From an uncultured Geobacteraceae bacterium (GTDB lineage Bacteria > Desulfobacterota > Desulfuromonadia > Geobacterales > Pseudopelobacteraceae), in assembly GCA_903930585.1 (NCBI GenBank), contig CAIYZD010000468.1, positions 1-37,574 of the forward strand: 37,574 nucleotides of DNA. Direction: 5' to 3'. The stretch's first letter is position 1, and the number at the start of each line of letters is the position of its first letter. A program made the translations under genes and the position numbers. The notes under the pieces are model-generated. The model ran no database searches. It was not told the origin of the DNA and saw nothing but the letters and a program-made list of their open reading frames with translations. Positions 1 to 8,640 of this stretch are shown in pieces.

Positions 1-90
1 AATGCATGGGTGTTAGACTTGCTGAAGGATCAAACCACAGCTCATGCATGAGTGTACGTCCTCATTCCTCCCATACAGACTGGTACGTAG

Positions 91-306
91 TTGACCATTA
101 CCTGGTTGATGCTGTTCACCGGACTACGCTGGTATGGGGCCAGAAACCTACGATGGGAAGATATATACCTGAAGGGAAGTAGTATACGGCTGAAGGAAAT
201 AGTAGACGGCCCCCAGGACATCGTTTATATTTCTAACCTGGACGAGCCGGATTTGCGCAAGAATGGGCGTCAAACGCAAGCAGTCTGCGGCCTCAAGTGT
301 TTTTGA
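91..306 (+). pseudogene. Tyrosine recombinase (phage integrase) remnant
   Basis: The frame encodes a 71-residue stretch in which residues 6-36 resemble the start of the tyrosine-recombinase catalytic domain: LMLFTGLRWYGARNLRWEDI matches the family pattern of a leucine-rich helix, TGLR (carrying the first catalytic arginine) and LRWxDI. The normal RxGE spacing after TGLR is disrupted (WYGA), and after about residue 40 the similarity fades before a TGA stop. The same frame upstream (1-90) has two in-frame stops. No downstream HxxR or tyrosine box is visible before the next gene. It is best read as a decayed integrase fragment, perhaps the scar of an excised element. The match is short, so chance resemblance is possible. 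Confidence 0.4.
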
Positions 307-365
307 CTGCCTGGACAAAGCAACACAAACAGCCCAGATGATTGATTTATAAAGGAAATAAATAT

Positions 366-1046
366 ATGGAAGGGTTCTTTCTCAAGCTTTCGGTAATGCT
401 TGTGCCCGGTATGTTGGCAATTGTTTGTCACGAAGTTTCCCATGGATTTGTTGCCTGGCGTTTTGGCGATCCGACTGCGAAGATGATGGGTCGGTTGACT
501 CTTAATCCTTTGAAGCATATTGATATCATTGGTACACTCATGATATTTTTTATCGGCATTGGGTGGGCCAAGCCGGTGCCGGTAGTATTCGAAAATCTCC
601 GTAATCCCAAGCGCGATATGATCTGGGTGGCAGCCGCCGGCCCGGTTACCAACCTCATCCTGGCAACGGTTTCCGCGTTCCTGCTGCGAGGCCTGGTTAC
701 GTTCGGTAATCCGGCCGCTTCCGACTCACCGTTGGCTATGGTGGTGGAACCGGTGGTTTTGATGCTGGCATTTTCGGTCTATATAAATCTGCTGCTGGCT
801 ATCTTCAATATGATACCGGTACCGCCTCTGGATGGCGGACGGGTATTGGTCGGATTGCTTCCGCTTCGGCAGGCGGTTGCCTGGTCGCGTATTGAACCGT
901 ACGGGATGATGATCATCATAGTTCTGGTGTTTTTTACCAATATGTTTTCGTACATTGTTTCTCCGGTTCTTACCCTTGGCGTTCAATTGCTGGCCGGTCC
1001 GCAGAGTGGACTTGTACTGGGTGTCACCAGGCTGATGATGCACTGA
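366..1046 (+). CDS. Site-2 protease family membrane metalloprotease (peptidase M50)
   Basis: This is a polytopic membrane zinc protease of the M50/S2P family, which cleaves peptide bonds within or near the membrane. The 226-residue protein has the HExxH zinc motif at residues 22-26 (HEVSH) in its first hydrophobic segment. The second-site motif NMIPVPPLDGG is at 148-158, with Asp156 as the expected third ligand. AAGPVTN at 90-96 is also typical of the family. Several further hydrophobic segments follow. It lacks PDZ and CBS domains, so it is the short minimal form. I chose the ATG at 366 because AAAGGAAA lies about 6 bases upstream; an ATT at 342 in the same frame has no ribosome site. The substrate is unknown. 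It leads a plus-strand cluster with an aminopeptidase 22 bases downstream. Confidence 0.9.
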   Translation: MEGFFLKLSVMLVPGMLAIVCHEVSHGFVAWRFGDPTAKMMGRLTLNPLKHIDIIGTLMIFFIGIGWAKPVPVVFENLRNPKRDMIWVAAAGPVTNLILATVSAFLLRGLVTFGNPAASDSPLAMVVEPVVLMLAFSVYINLLLAIFNMIPVPPLDGGRVLVGLLPLRQAVAWSRIEPYGMMIIIVLVFFTNMFSYIVSPVLTLGVQLLAGPQSGLVLGVTRLMMH

Positions 1047-1068
1047 AATGATTGTGAGAGGAGTACTG

Positions 1069-2175
1069 ATGAACGATCCCAGAATCCGGCAGTTTGCAGA
1101 AATACTGGTTGATTACTCGACCAGGGTGAAAAAGGGTGATATCGTACTGATCAACGCGGCCGGCCTGGAGGCTCTGCCGTTGGTCAAGGAACTCTATGCA
1201 CTCTGCCTCGCGCGTGGTGCGAAGTATGTGGAATACAGCTTCTCGGTGCCGGAAATAGACCGTTTTTTCTACAACAGCGCAACTAAACAGCAGCTTGACC
1301 ACTTTCCGCAGCATAAACTGGATTTCTATAAAACCGTGACTGTGTACATCGGTATTTCCGCCGGTAACAATTCGATGGTTATGGCGAATGCCCGGCAGGA
1401 GGCGGTGGTCGCCTATGCAAAACTGACCAGGCCGCTGATTGATCAGCGTGTCAAACATACCCGGTGGTGTGTGACCCGTTATCCGACCCACGCCTCGGCT
1501 CAGGAAGCCCGTATGAGTCTGGACGAGTATGAGGATTACCTCTTCTCTGCCTGCTGTATCGACTGGAAGGCCGAGTCGAAGAAACAGGAAAAACTGAAAA
1601 AGCTGATCGACCGGACCAAAAAGGTGCGGATTCTGGCCCCCGATACGGATCTTCGTTTCAGTATCGACGGCTTGCCCGGCATTAAGTGTGACGGCCGTCT
1701 CAATATGCCGGACGGCGAGGTGTTTTCGGCTCCGGTCAAAACCTCTGTTCAGGGACATATCAGCTATAACTGTCCGAGTATGTATCAAGGCAGGGAATAT
1801 AACGGGGTCCGCTTTGAATTTGTTGACGGCAAAATTGTCAAGGCGACCGCTGAAGCGGGGATGAGCAAATCCCTCAACAAAATCCTGGATACCGATGAAG
1901 GCGCACGCTACATCGGAGAGTTTGCGATTGGCGTTAATCCGGGAATTCGCCAGCCGATGCGTAACATTCTTTTTGACGAAAAGATTTTCGGCTCGATTCA
2001 TTTCACCCCCGGACAGGCGTACGACGAATGCGATAATGGCAACCGTTCCGCCGTGCATTGGGATCTTGTGCGCATTCTTGCTGATGGCGAAATACTGTTC
2101 GATGATGTTTCGATCCAGAAAAACGGCCGGTTCGTTCACAAAGAGTTGTTGGAACTTAATCCTTCTGAAAAATGA
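1069..2175 (+). CDS. Aminopeptidase, M29 (thermophilic metalloprotease/AmpS) family
   Basis: This is a probable cytoplasmic dinuclear-metal aminopeptidase that removes N-terminal residues from peptides. At 368 residues it is slightly shorter than the roughly 400-residue M29 enzymes. Family hallmarks are the NMPDGEVFSAP motif at 212-222 (metal ligand Glu217), YIGEFAIGVNP at 281-291 (Glu284), and a C-terminal block with IHF (His311), AYDE (Tyr318) and HWD (His330, Asp332). The spacing between the last Tyr and His is shorter than in characterised AmpS/AmpT enzymes. The ATG at 1069 has a strong GAGAGGAG site 7 bases upstream, and an in-frame ATG at 1048 is less well placed. Its stop overlaps the start of the next gene (ATGA), which implies translational coupling. 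Confidence 0.88.
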   Translation: MNDPRIRQFAEILVDYSTRVKKGDIVLINAAGLEALPLVKELYALCLARGAKYVEYSFSVPEIDRFFYNSATKQQLDHFPQHKLDFYKTVTVYIGISAGNNSMVMANARQEAVVAYAKLTRPLIDQRVKHTRWCVTRYPTHASAQEARMSLDEYEDYLFSACCIDWKAESKKQEKLKKLIDRTKKVRILAPDTDLRFSIDGLPGIKCDGRLNMPDGEVFSAPVKTSVQGHISYNCPSMYQGREYNGVRFEFVDGKIVKATAEAGMSKSLNKILDTDEGARYIGEFAIGVNPGIRQPMRNILFDEKIFGSIHFTPGQAYDECDNGNRSAVHWDLVRILADGEILFDDVSIQKNGRFVHKELLELNPSEK

Positions 2176-2705
2176 GCAGTGAACTTATGACGGAAAACCG
2201 GGAAATCGAATTTGAGCATGCTGACTTCCAGTTTGATACGATAGACGAAGAACTGCTGGTTGACGAGCGGTGTCAACAAATTCTGAAACAGTTTTATCTG
2301 TACCTCCAGCAACAGGGGATGACCGCTGAACAGGCTTCCGAGCTGGCTTTCAGCGCCGATTTGTATCTACGGGATTACCTGATCGACTTTGGCCGGCAGA
2401 ATGTCGTCCGCCCACTCCCCGGAATTGTGACGACATTCGCCGGATCCTGGTATATTACCCATACGCTGGATCCTGAGTTCGCAGCCCTTGAACGCCATCT
2501 TACGGCACTGTCGGAGCTTTACCGATACATGCACCGCCGGCATCTGATTTCCGCGGATGAGCTTTCGTTTCTCCTTGCGGAGGCGGGACGTCATGACTTT
2601 TACCGTCAGCGGATCGAATCATTTCTGACTATTTCCGGCGACGGTTTTCCGGCATGGGATGCCGAATGCCCGGCACGATTGGGCTGCGGCAACGGAGCAA
2701 TCTGA
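2172..2705 (+). CDS. Conserved-looking hypothetical protein, mainly helical
   Basis: I do not recognise this 177-residue protein. The N-terminal 30 residues are very acidic (repeated Glu/Asp), and the rest alternates charged and hydrophobic residues as in a soluble all-helical protein. There is no signal peptide or membrane segment. Its ATG overlaps the aminopeptidase TGA (ATGA), and a second in-frame ATG at 2187 is an alternative start. Its stop is followed after one base by the next start, so it is almost certainly expressed with the M29 peptidase and the two genes downstream. The coding frame is open and consistent with local codon use. No function is proposed. Confidence 0.75.
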   Translation: MSSELMTENREIEFEHADFQFDTIDEELLVDERCQQILKQFYLYLQQQGMTAEQASELAFSADLYLRDYLIDFGRQNVVRPLPGIVTTFAGSWYITHTLDPEFAALERHLTALSELYRYMHRRHLISADELSFLLAEAGRHDFYRQRIESFLTISGDGFPAWDAECPARLGCGNGAI

Positions 2706-2706
2706 A

Positions 2707-3108
2707 ATGGTGTGCAAAAAAACAAAACAGATGATCATCACGATTATGGAACAGAACCATCTCAGAAAAGACTGGTATATTGATTTTGACGGTCAGCCGT
2801 TTCAGGATTTCCTTGCGGGAACGATCACGGAAATGGAGCGCCTCGGGGTCCTTGTGACCGTTGTGCGCAACCGTGACGCGGTTATTGCCGTCAACAGTTA
2901 TGCCGACCTGCTGAACGTGGTAAAAGTGTCTTCGCCGCAGGACGGGCACAGCAACCAGTGTATCGGTCACATTATCGGAAAAAGCCGCAATCTGGATATT
3001 ATGGAAGATATCGGCGCCGCAGTCAGGCGGATCGCATTTGCCCCTGAAACGATCGCCCCCTCCAGTGAATTCAGGAAAGTGTGCCATAACTGCGGGTGTG
3101 GCTGTTAG
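2707..3108 (+). CDS. Hypothetical protein with C-terminal CxxCxCxC tail
   Basis: This 133-residue protein belongs to no family I recognise. Residues 25-110 look like a compact alpha/beta domain (WYIDFDGQPF, LVTVVRNRDAVIAVNS). The last eight residues are CHNCGCGC, a dense cysteine cluster at the extreme C-terminus that could bind a metal or Fe-S centre or carry redox thiols. Two more cysteines are at position 3 (MVCKK) and in NQCIG. The start at 2707 follows GGAG by about 10 bases and lies one base after the previous stop; a longer frame from 2659 would overlap that gene. The DUF815 ATPase begins 7 bases after its stop. Metal binding is inferred from the cysteines alone. Confidence 0.75.
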   Translation: MVCKKTKQMIITIMEQNHLRKDWYIDFDGQPFQDFLAGTITEMERLGVLVTVVRNRDAVIAVNSYADLLNVVKVSSPQDGHSNQCIGHIIGKSRNLDIMEDIGAAVRRIAFAPETIAPSSEFRKVCHNCGCGC

Positions 3109-3115
3109 GCCAATT

Positions 3116-3979
3116 ATGAACAGTCAGAATGATAAACTTGATCTGCTCCTTGATAAAATCGGAGTGCTGGTGGAACGTCTGATCCCGTCACCGGAACTAC
3201 CCGTTGACTTATCTGCCAACATCGCCTTTCGGTGGGAGCGTTCGGGAGATGCCGGGCGGTTGGTTGCAGTGACTCATCCGCATCTGTTTGACCTGAATGA
3301 TCTGGTTGGCATCGATGCTGTCCGAGATGAGGTCATCCGGAACACAGCGCAGTTTGTGGCGTCGCTTCCCGCCAATAATGTCCTGCTGTGGGGCGAACGC
3401 GGCTGTGGCAAATCATCACTGGTGAAGGGACTCCTGAAGCTTTTTGCGCATCGCGGGCTGCGGATCATAGAGTTGAAACGGTGGGATATCATGGCGCTGC
3501 CGTGTATCATCGGGTTGTTGCGGGGGGCGCCGTTCCGTTTTATCCTCTTTTGCGATGATCTCTCTTTTGATGAGGGGGAGGGGGATTTCAGAGCGTTAAA
3601 AACGCTGCTGGATGGTGATATTGAAGAGCGACCCTCGAATATCCTGATTTATGCCACATCCAATCGCCGACACCTCATGCCGGAGAAGTTGTCCGGTAAC
3701 AGCGCCGATTCTGAAATACATCCCGAAGAGGCGGTAGGTGAAAAATTGGCTCTGTCCGACCGGTTCGGCCTTTCTCTCGGTTTTTATGAATTTGATCAGG
3801 AAGAGTATCTGGCTGTCGTTCGCGGGTATGCCGTTGCGAGAGGGCTTTCCCTGCCAGACGAAGAACTGCGCGATAAAGCACTGAAATGGGCACGGCTGAC
3901 TGCCCGCAGGAGCGGGCGTTCCGCACGGCAGTTTATCGATGACCTTGAAGGGCGCCTGCTGCTGGAGCGTTCGGTATAA
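3116..3979 (+). CDS. DUF815 family AAA ATPase
   Basis: This 287-residue P-loop ATPase matches the DUF815 family of stand-alone AAA-type proteins, whose role is not established. The Walker A motif is GERGCGKSS at 93-101. The Walker B-like FILFCDDLSF is at 142-151, followed by the characteristic FRALKTLLDG and a sensor-1-like ILIYATSNRRHLMP. A C-terminal helical lid ends in SGRSARQFIDDLEGRL. The LVGIDAVRDEVIRN segment before the P-loop is also typical. I placed the start at the ATG at 3116, since the longer frame from 3038 lies inside the preceding gene; the Shine-Dalgarno sequence is weak. It closes the cluster that begins with the M50 protease, so coupling to peptide processing or quality control is a guess from context. 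Confidence 0.88.
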   Translation: MNSQNDKLDLLLDKIGVLVERLIPSPELPVDLSANIAFRWERSGDAGRLVAVTHPHLFDLNDLVGIDAVRDEVIRNTAQFVASLPANNVLLWGERGCGKSSLVKGLLKLFAHRGLRIIELKRWDIMALPCIIGLLRGAPFRFILFCDDLSFDEGEGDFRALKTLLDGDIEERPSNILIYATSNRRHLMPEKLSGNSADSEIHPEEAVGEKLALSDRFGLSLGFYEFDQEEYLAVVRGYAVARGLSLPDEELRDKALKWARLTARRSGRSARQFIDDLEGRLLLERSV

Positions 3980-4008
3980 TATTTTTGTGACCAGCCAGGC
4001 GGTTCCGG

Positions 4009-4028
4009 TTATAATTTTTCGACTATAA
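4009..4028 (+). promoter_or_regulatory. Putative promoter region of the HDOD gene
   Basis: Two perfect TATAAT hexamers lie in this short AT-rich gap at 4009-4014 and 4023-4028. A third, at 3973-3978, overlaps the stop codon of the upstream gene. A TTGTGA at 3984-3989 could serve as a -35 element for the first, though its 19-base spacing is long. The cluster sits 20-40 bases before the HDOD start codon, which supports independent transcription of that gene. The -35 elements are poor. Confidence 0.35.
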
Positions 4029-4048
4029 TAGTATCAAGGAGTTTTGTC

Positions 4049-4894
4049 ATGCCATCAGCATCCATTCCGGAAACCGTCAGAAGGTTACTTGCATCCCAGC
4101 CGATTGAGCTGCCGATATTTCATCCTGTCGCATTAAAGCTTCAGAGAATGCTCTCAAACTATGATTTCACGGTTGACGAGGTTTCCCAGGTTGCCAATGA
4201 GGATATGTCGCTGGCCAGCCAGATGCTTAAAATAGCCAACTCTCCGATGTATATGGGACGCTCTAAAGTTGCTACGATCAAGGAAGCGGTTATCCGGCTC
4301 GGAGCTCAACAGGTTATCAATCTGGTGATTGCCGCTTCTCAGGCATCGGCGCACTCATCGAGCAATCCGGCGCTTGATCACTATATGAAAGAGCTGTGGC
4401 TGCACAGTCATTGCTGTGCGCTTGGAGCCCGCTGGCTGGCCCACTCCTGCGGCATGCGCGGAGTAGCCGATGAAACCTATCTGGCGGCGCTTCTGCATGA
4501 CGTCGGCAAACTCTATCTGTTGAAGTCGATAGAAAAACTGGTTGGAGCGGGTGTGATCAACTCGCTCTTCGATGATGAGCTGATTCTGGAAATTTTCGAT
4601 GCGATGCACGTCGAACAGGGGTATCGCATGATGCAGCATTGGAACTTTCCGGCGATGTACTGCGATGTGATCCGAGATCATCATTCCGACGAATGGGATA
4701 CCGTCAACAAAATGCTGGCAATCGTACGGATTGTCAATCTGGCGTCTCACCGAATCGGGCTTGGCCTGAAGCATGAACCGGGCATCGTACTGATGGGGAC
4801 GAGAGAGGCGGAAGTGCTTGATATAACCGACACCCAGATTATGGAACTTGAGGCGACACTGGAGGAGTCACGGGATGCAGCCCTGGAAGGTTAA
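4049..4894 (+). CDS. HDOD domain signalling protein
   Basis: This is a 281-residue protein made almost entirely of an HDOD domain, a helical relative of HD phosphohydrolases found in bacterial signalling. The domain spans about residues 15-220. Typical features are ELPIFHPVALKLQRML at 20-34, SLASQMLKIANSPMY at 54-68, TIKEAVIRLGAQQVINL at 77-92 and LLHDVGKLYLL at 148-158. The His150-Asp151 pair is kept, although most HDOD proteins lack the full set of HD metal ligands. No sensor or output domain is attached. The ATG follows AAGGAG by about 8 bases. It stands alone between the ATPase cluster and rfbD. The partner and the signal are unknown. Confidence 0.9.
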   Translation: MPSASIPETVRRLLASQPIELPIFHPVALKLQRMLSNYDFTVDEVSQVANEDMSLASQMLKIANSPMYMGRSKVATIKEAVIRLGAQQVINLVIAASQASAHSSSNPALDHYMKELWLHSHCCALGARWLAHSCGMRGVADETYLAALLHDVGKLYLLKSIEKLVGAGVINSLFDDELILEIFDAMHVEQGYRMMQHWNFPAMYCDVIRDHHSDEWDTVNKMLAIVRIVNLASHRIGLGLKHEPGIVLMGTREAEVLDITDTQIMELEATLEESRDAALEG

Positions 4895-5002
4895 CCGTCA
4901 CTGCTCCGCAGGAGTGGTCGCACCGTACGGATAGTGAAGCGGCAATGGCAAGAGCGTAACAAACCAGTGAAAATAAAAAGAGTCCGCTGACGGAGGTAGA
5001 GC

Positions 5003-5842
5003 ATGATTTTGGTGGTGGGAGCAAACGGTATGCTGGGGCAGGACCTTATGGCACTTCTGGGTGGCAGGGGACATGGCGTTGACATTGCCGAGATCGACAT
5101 TACGTCGCCTGAATCAGTGCTGAAGGTTATTGGCGAGTTGCAACCGGAGGTTGTCATCAATTGCGCTGCCTACACCGACGTGGATGGGTGTGAAAGCAAT
5201 ACCGACGCGGCAATGGCGGTTAATGGCGAGGGGGTGGCTTATCTGGCGATGGCCTGCAGGGACAGTGGCGCTCTGTTGGTCCAGGTCAGCACCGATTACG
5301 TTTTCGATGGCGGCAAAGGCACGCCGTATGTTGAGGACGATGCTCCCTGTCCGCTCAGCGTTTACGGCGAATCGAAGCTGGCGGGCGAAATGAATGCCGC
5401 CTTCTGTCCCGAGCATCTGATCGTGCGGACGCAGTGGCTGTATGGCCTGCATGGTAAGAATTTTGTCGAAACCATGCTGCGCCTGGGGGCGGAAAAGGAT
5501 GAGCTGACCGTTGTTGACGATCAGATCGGTTCGCCGACCTGGACGGTTGATCTGGCCCGGGCGATTATCTCCCTTATCGATGCCGGTTGTCGCGGTATCT
5601 ACCATGCGGCCAATTCGGAGTACTGCTCGTGGAATACGTTTGCCAAAGCCATTTTTGAGGAAGCCGGTATCTCCGTTTCGGTCAAGCCAATGACGACTAC
5701 CGAGTTGAACAGACCGGCCCGGAGGCCGCTCTATTCAACCCTGGAGTGCGGCAAGCTGGCCGGAAATGCCGGATTTCAGCCGCAACCGTGGCGTGACGCC
5801 TTACGGGAATATTTGAAACGTCGCAGCGCGGCAGCAGCTTGA
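5003..5842 (+). CDS. rfbD: dTDP-4-dehydrorhamnose reductase
   Basis: RfbD (RmlD) catalyses the last step of dTDP-L-rhamnose synthesis, the NAD(P)H-dependent reduction of dTDP-4-dehydro-rhamnose, which supplies rhamnose for surface polysaccharides. The 279-residue protein is a short-chain dehydrogenase/reductase. It has the nucleotide-binding GANGMLG at 6-12, STDYVFDG at 96-103 with the catalytic Thr, and the catalytic YxxxK at Tyr121/Lys125 (YGESK). The length is normal for the family. The ATG follows GGAGG by about 6 bases. The usual partners rfbA, rfbB and rfbC are not in the window, so it is an isolated member of the pathway here. Confidence 0.93.
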   Translation: MILVVGANGMLGQDLMALLGGRGHGVDIAEIDITSPESVLKVIGELQPEVVINCAAYTDVDGCESNTDAAMAVNGEGVAYLAMACRDSGALLVQVSTDYVFDGGKGTPYVEDDAPCPLSVYGESKLAGEMNAAFCPEHLIVRTQWLYGLHGKNFVETMLRLGAEKDELTVVDDQIGSPTWTVDLARAIISLIDAGCRGIYHAANSEYCSWNTFAKAIFEEAGISVSVKPMTTTELNRPARRPLYSTLECGKLAGNAGFQPQPWRDALREYLKRRSAAAA

Positions 5843-5863
5843 AAGGACCAGTGATGGTACAGG

Positions 5864-6409
5864 GTGCATGCCCGGATGACAAGTGATACCGTCTCAATCG
5901 GGCGTGCGCTGCTACTTTTGTGCATCGCCTGCCTGCTGTTCATCTCGGCGGGATGCGCGGCTACCTCCACAACGGTTATTGAAGAGGAAGTAGTTACCAA
6001 TCCCAAACCGATGTACAGCTACACGTCACTCATGATCCGGGATTTTGAACTCAAACGGGAATTGTATTCCGATTCTCTTCCTGCTGCCATGAGCCAGCGT
6101 GAGAACCAGTTCGCGAAACTGCCGGGAGAACTTTCCGACCATATTGAACGCTATATCAAGTCGCATCGCACATACCAGAACATATCCCGCGACGGGAATC
6201 CTGATACGGCCACGCTGTTGCTGACCGGAAAATTCATCCGTCTCGGACGCTTCAAAATATCGGTTGCCGCCAGTTTGCGCGATGGTATCAGCGGCCAAGA
6301 GGTGGCTTACTTCCGCGAGACATTGTGGGACGTTCTCGATACGACCGACTCGCTCAGCCGGCTCGGGCGTGAAATTGCCGATTTTATCGATCGGATTCAG
6401 TACAAGTAA
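5864..6409 (+). CDS. Putative lipoprotein of unknown function
   Basis: The 181-residue product begins with a lipoprotein signal peptide: a hydrophobic core (ALLLLCIACLLF) followed by the lipobox ISAGC, with the acylated Cys31. It should therefore be exported and lipid-anchored. The mature part contains ATLLLTGKFIRLGRF, then SLRDGISGQEVAYFRET and a C-terminal LGREIADFIDRI helix. This pattern is reminiscent of small lipoproteins of the DUF4410 type, but I cannot assign it firmly. The start may be 5864 or the in-frame ATG at 5876; both leave the signal peptide intact, and GAAAGGA lies somewhat far upstream at about 5840. It follows rfbD by 21 bases and may be cotranscribed. Confidence 0.8.
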   Translation: MHARMTSDTVSIGRALLLLCIACLLFISAGCAATSTTVIEEEVVTNPKPMYSYTSLMIRDFELKRELYSDSLPAAMSQRENQFAKLPGELSDHIERYIKSHRTYQNISRDGNPDTATLLLTGKFIRLGRFKISVAASLRDGISGQEVAYFRETLWDVLDTTDSLSRLGREIADFIDRIQYK

Positions 6410-6535
6410 CTGCTCGGATGTTGCAGGTGAATACTACCGGACTAGAGCGCCTTCCGCCTTTTTTCTTTACCGCCTTCTGGGTGCCAATCAAAACAAAGAA
6501 TCATTCTCATTTCAGACATTTTGGTGGGAGTAACA

Positions 6536-7984
6536 TTGAGCCTCGACTACACCACACTTGACTTGTTGCGCCAGAACCACCCGGCCTGGCGGCTGCTGCG
6601 TTCCGACCATGCGCCGCTGGTGGCGGGTTTTCTACACCGTGTTTTCATTACGCCAAATGTACGAGTGATGGCGCAGTCGGATTTGGCGGAGGCACTGGAA
6701 GATGAACTGTTTGCCCTGCGTCAGCGGGGGGATGTGTTTCCGAAACCGGCCCTTGAGTATCTGAACGACTGGGCTGCCACCGAGCGTGGCTGGTTGCGCA
6801 AGTTCTATCGTCAGGGATCCGATGAAGCGCATTTCGATCTGACACCCCCCACTGAGAAGGCGATTGCCTGGCTGGCGACGCTGGCCGAGCGGAGCTTCGT
6901 CGGCACCGAATCGCGCCTGCTCACTCTGTTCGAGCTGCTTAAACAGATGAGCGAGGGGAGCGAGAGCGACCCGCAGACGCGCATCGCCGAACTGCGCAAA
7001 CGTCGCGATGAAATCGACTCCGAGATCGCCCGCGTGCTGTCGGGCGACATTCCGCTGTTGGACGATACGGCGCTCAAAGACCGTTTCCAGCAGTTTATGG
7101 CCATGGCGCGCGAACTTCTTGCCGATTTTCGCGAGGTGGAGCACAACTTTCGCGGCCTGGACCGGCGGGTGCGTGAGCGCATCGCGCTCTGGGAGGGGGC
7201 CAAGGGCGCCCTTCTTGAGGAGATCATGGGGGAGCGCGATGCCATTGCCGATTCCGATCAAGGGCGGAGCTTCCGTGCTTTTTGGGATTTCCTGATGTCG
7301 AGCAGCCGTCAGGATGAGCTGTCAACCTTGCTGGAGCGCGTTTTGGCTCTTCCGGCGGTCGCCGAACTCAAACCGGATGCCCGCACCCGCCGTGTCCATT
7401 ACGATTGGCTGGAGGCGGGCGAACACACCCAGCGCACCGTGGCCCAGCTTTCGCAGCAGTTGCGCCGCTTCCTGGATGATCAGGCGTGGCTGGAAAACCG
7501 CCGCATCATGGATATTCTGCACGGCATCGAGGCAAAAGCGCTGGCGCTGCGGGGGACGCCGCCACCCGGCGAGGTGATGACCATCGCGGAATGTGCTGCC
7601 GGTATTGAACTGCCGATGGAGCGGCCGCTCCATACTCCAACGCTCAAGCCGGTTATCACCGATGTTGCTCTGGAATCGGGTGATGCCGATGTGGATGCGT
7701 CGGTGCTCTATGCGCAGATCGTGATCGACAGCGCGGAGCTGGCGCGGAACATCCGCCACGCCTTGCAGGAACGCTCGCACATTACCCTGAGTGAACTGTG
7801 CGAAGCGCAGCCGTTGCAGCATGGGCTGGCGGAGCTGGTGGCGTATTTGCAGCTTGCGGGGGATACCTTCAAGGCCGTGGTGGATGAAGAGACAACCGAT
7901 GTCATTGTGTGGCGCGGTGTCAGCGCCGACGGTGCGGAGCAGACAAAACAGGCGCGTCTGCCGCGCGTAATTTTTGTGAGGTAA
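6536..7984 (+). CDS. jetA: Wadjet defence protein JetA (DUF3375, kleisin-like)
   Basis: JetA is the kleisin-like subunit of type I Wadjet, a MukBEF-related complex that recognises and linearises plasmid DNA. The 482-residue protein fits DUF3375 in length and pattern: an N-terminal winged-helix-type segment (LDLLRQNHPAWRLLRSDHAPLVAGFLHRVF), a central helical region with RIAELRKRRDEIDSEIARVLSG, and a C-terminal domain. The start is TTG at 6536, because GGGAG lies 5 bases upstream; an upstream in-frame TTG at 6521 overlaps that site. It is the first gene of a four-gene operon, with jetB starting 5 bases after its stop. The 126-base gap before it shows no clear promoter. Recognition rests on family features plus the diagnostic gene order. 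Confidence 0.92.
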   Translation: MSLDYTTLDLLRQNHPAWRLLRSDHAPLVAGFLHRVFITPNVRVMAQSDLAEALEDELFALRQRGDVFPKPALEYLNDWAATERGWLRKFYRQGSDEAHFDLTPPTEKAIAWLATLAERSFVGTESRLLTLFELLKQMSEGSESDPQTRIAELRKRRDEIDSEIARVLSGDIPLLDDTALKDRFQQFMAMARELLADFREVEHNFRGLDRRVRERIALWEGAKGALLEEIMGERDAIADSDQGRSFRAFWDFLMSSSRQDELSTLLERVLALPAVAELKPDARTRRVHYDWLEAGEHTQRTVAQLSQQLRRFLDDQAWLENRRIMDILHGIEAKALALRGTPPPGEVMTIAECAAGIELPMERPLHTPTLKPVITDVALESGDADVDASVLYAQIVIDSAELARNIRHALQERSHITLSELCEAQPLQHGLAELVAYLQLAGDTFKAVVDEETTDVIVWRGVSADGAEQTKQARLPRVIFVR

Positions 7985-7989
7985 CCCGT

Positions 7990-8640
7990 ATGACTGAACA
8001 AGAGCAAGAAAATATCGCATCTGCGCCCGACCTTTCCGCCGTTGTCATTCCCCTGCTCAAAGGGGTGCTCTATCAGGAGAGTGATGCGGGACTCTGGAAC
8101 TCGCTCTTAAATCTGCACATCCGTCTGCGAGATTATGTTGCGGTGCTGGGGCTGGAACTGGTGCTGGACGAAGCGGAGGGATACGCTTTTCTCCGCTCGC
8201 GCCAGGTGGCGGACGATGACGCCGCGCCAAAGCTGCCGCGTCTGGTGGTGCGGCGGCCGCTGTCGTTTCCGGTGAGCCTGCTTTTGGCGCTGCTGCGCAA
8301 GAAACTGGCAGAGTTCGATGCGAGTGGTGGCGATACGCGCCTTGTCCTCAGCCGCGACGACATTGCCGATCTGGTGCGGGTTTTCCTGCCTGAAAGCAGC
8401 AACGAGGCCAAGCTGATCGACCAAATTGACAGCCATCTCAACAAGATCGTGGAACTGGGCTTTTTGCGGCGCATGAAACCGGCCACCGGGCAGCAGGGTG
8501 GTCAGGCGGCACTGTTCGAGGTGCGCCGTATCCTGAAGGCGTTTGTGGATGCCCAGTGGCTGGCCGATTTCGATACGCGCCTGGCGGCGTATCAGACCCT
8601 GCTTGGCATGGCGGCGGGAGGTGCGCTTGAAGATGAATGA
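7990..8640 (+). CDS. jetB: Wadjet defence protein JetB (DUF4194, KITE-like)
   Basis: JetB is the MukE/KITE-like winged-helix subunit that dimerises and binds JetA in the Wadjet complex. The 216-residue protein has the DUF4194 pattern: an N-terminal [25 protein letters not shown], then [50 protein letters not shown], and a second winged-helix segment with [13 protein letters not shown]. The ATG at 7990 has GAGGT 7 bases upstream; the frame stays open upstream only because it runs inside jetA. Its last codons overlap the start of jetC by 8 bases, so the two are translationally coupled. Confidence 0.92.
   Translation: MTEQEQENIASAPDLSAVVIPLLKGVLYQESDAGLWNSLLNLHIRLRDYVAVLGLELVLDEAEGYAFLRSRQVADDDAAPKLPRLVVRRPLSFPVSLLLALLRKKLAEFDASGGDTRLVLSRDDIADLVRVFLPESSNEAKLIDQIDSHLNKIVELGFLRRMKPATGQQGGQAALFEVRRILKAFVDAQWLADFDTRLAAYQTLLGMAAGGALEDE

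Noticed and set aside
5853-5885. Ten-codon frame (MVQGACPDDK) right after the GAAAGGA site upstream of the lipoprotein
   Set aside because: It is probably chance; the lipoprotein frame with its signal peptide explains the region.
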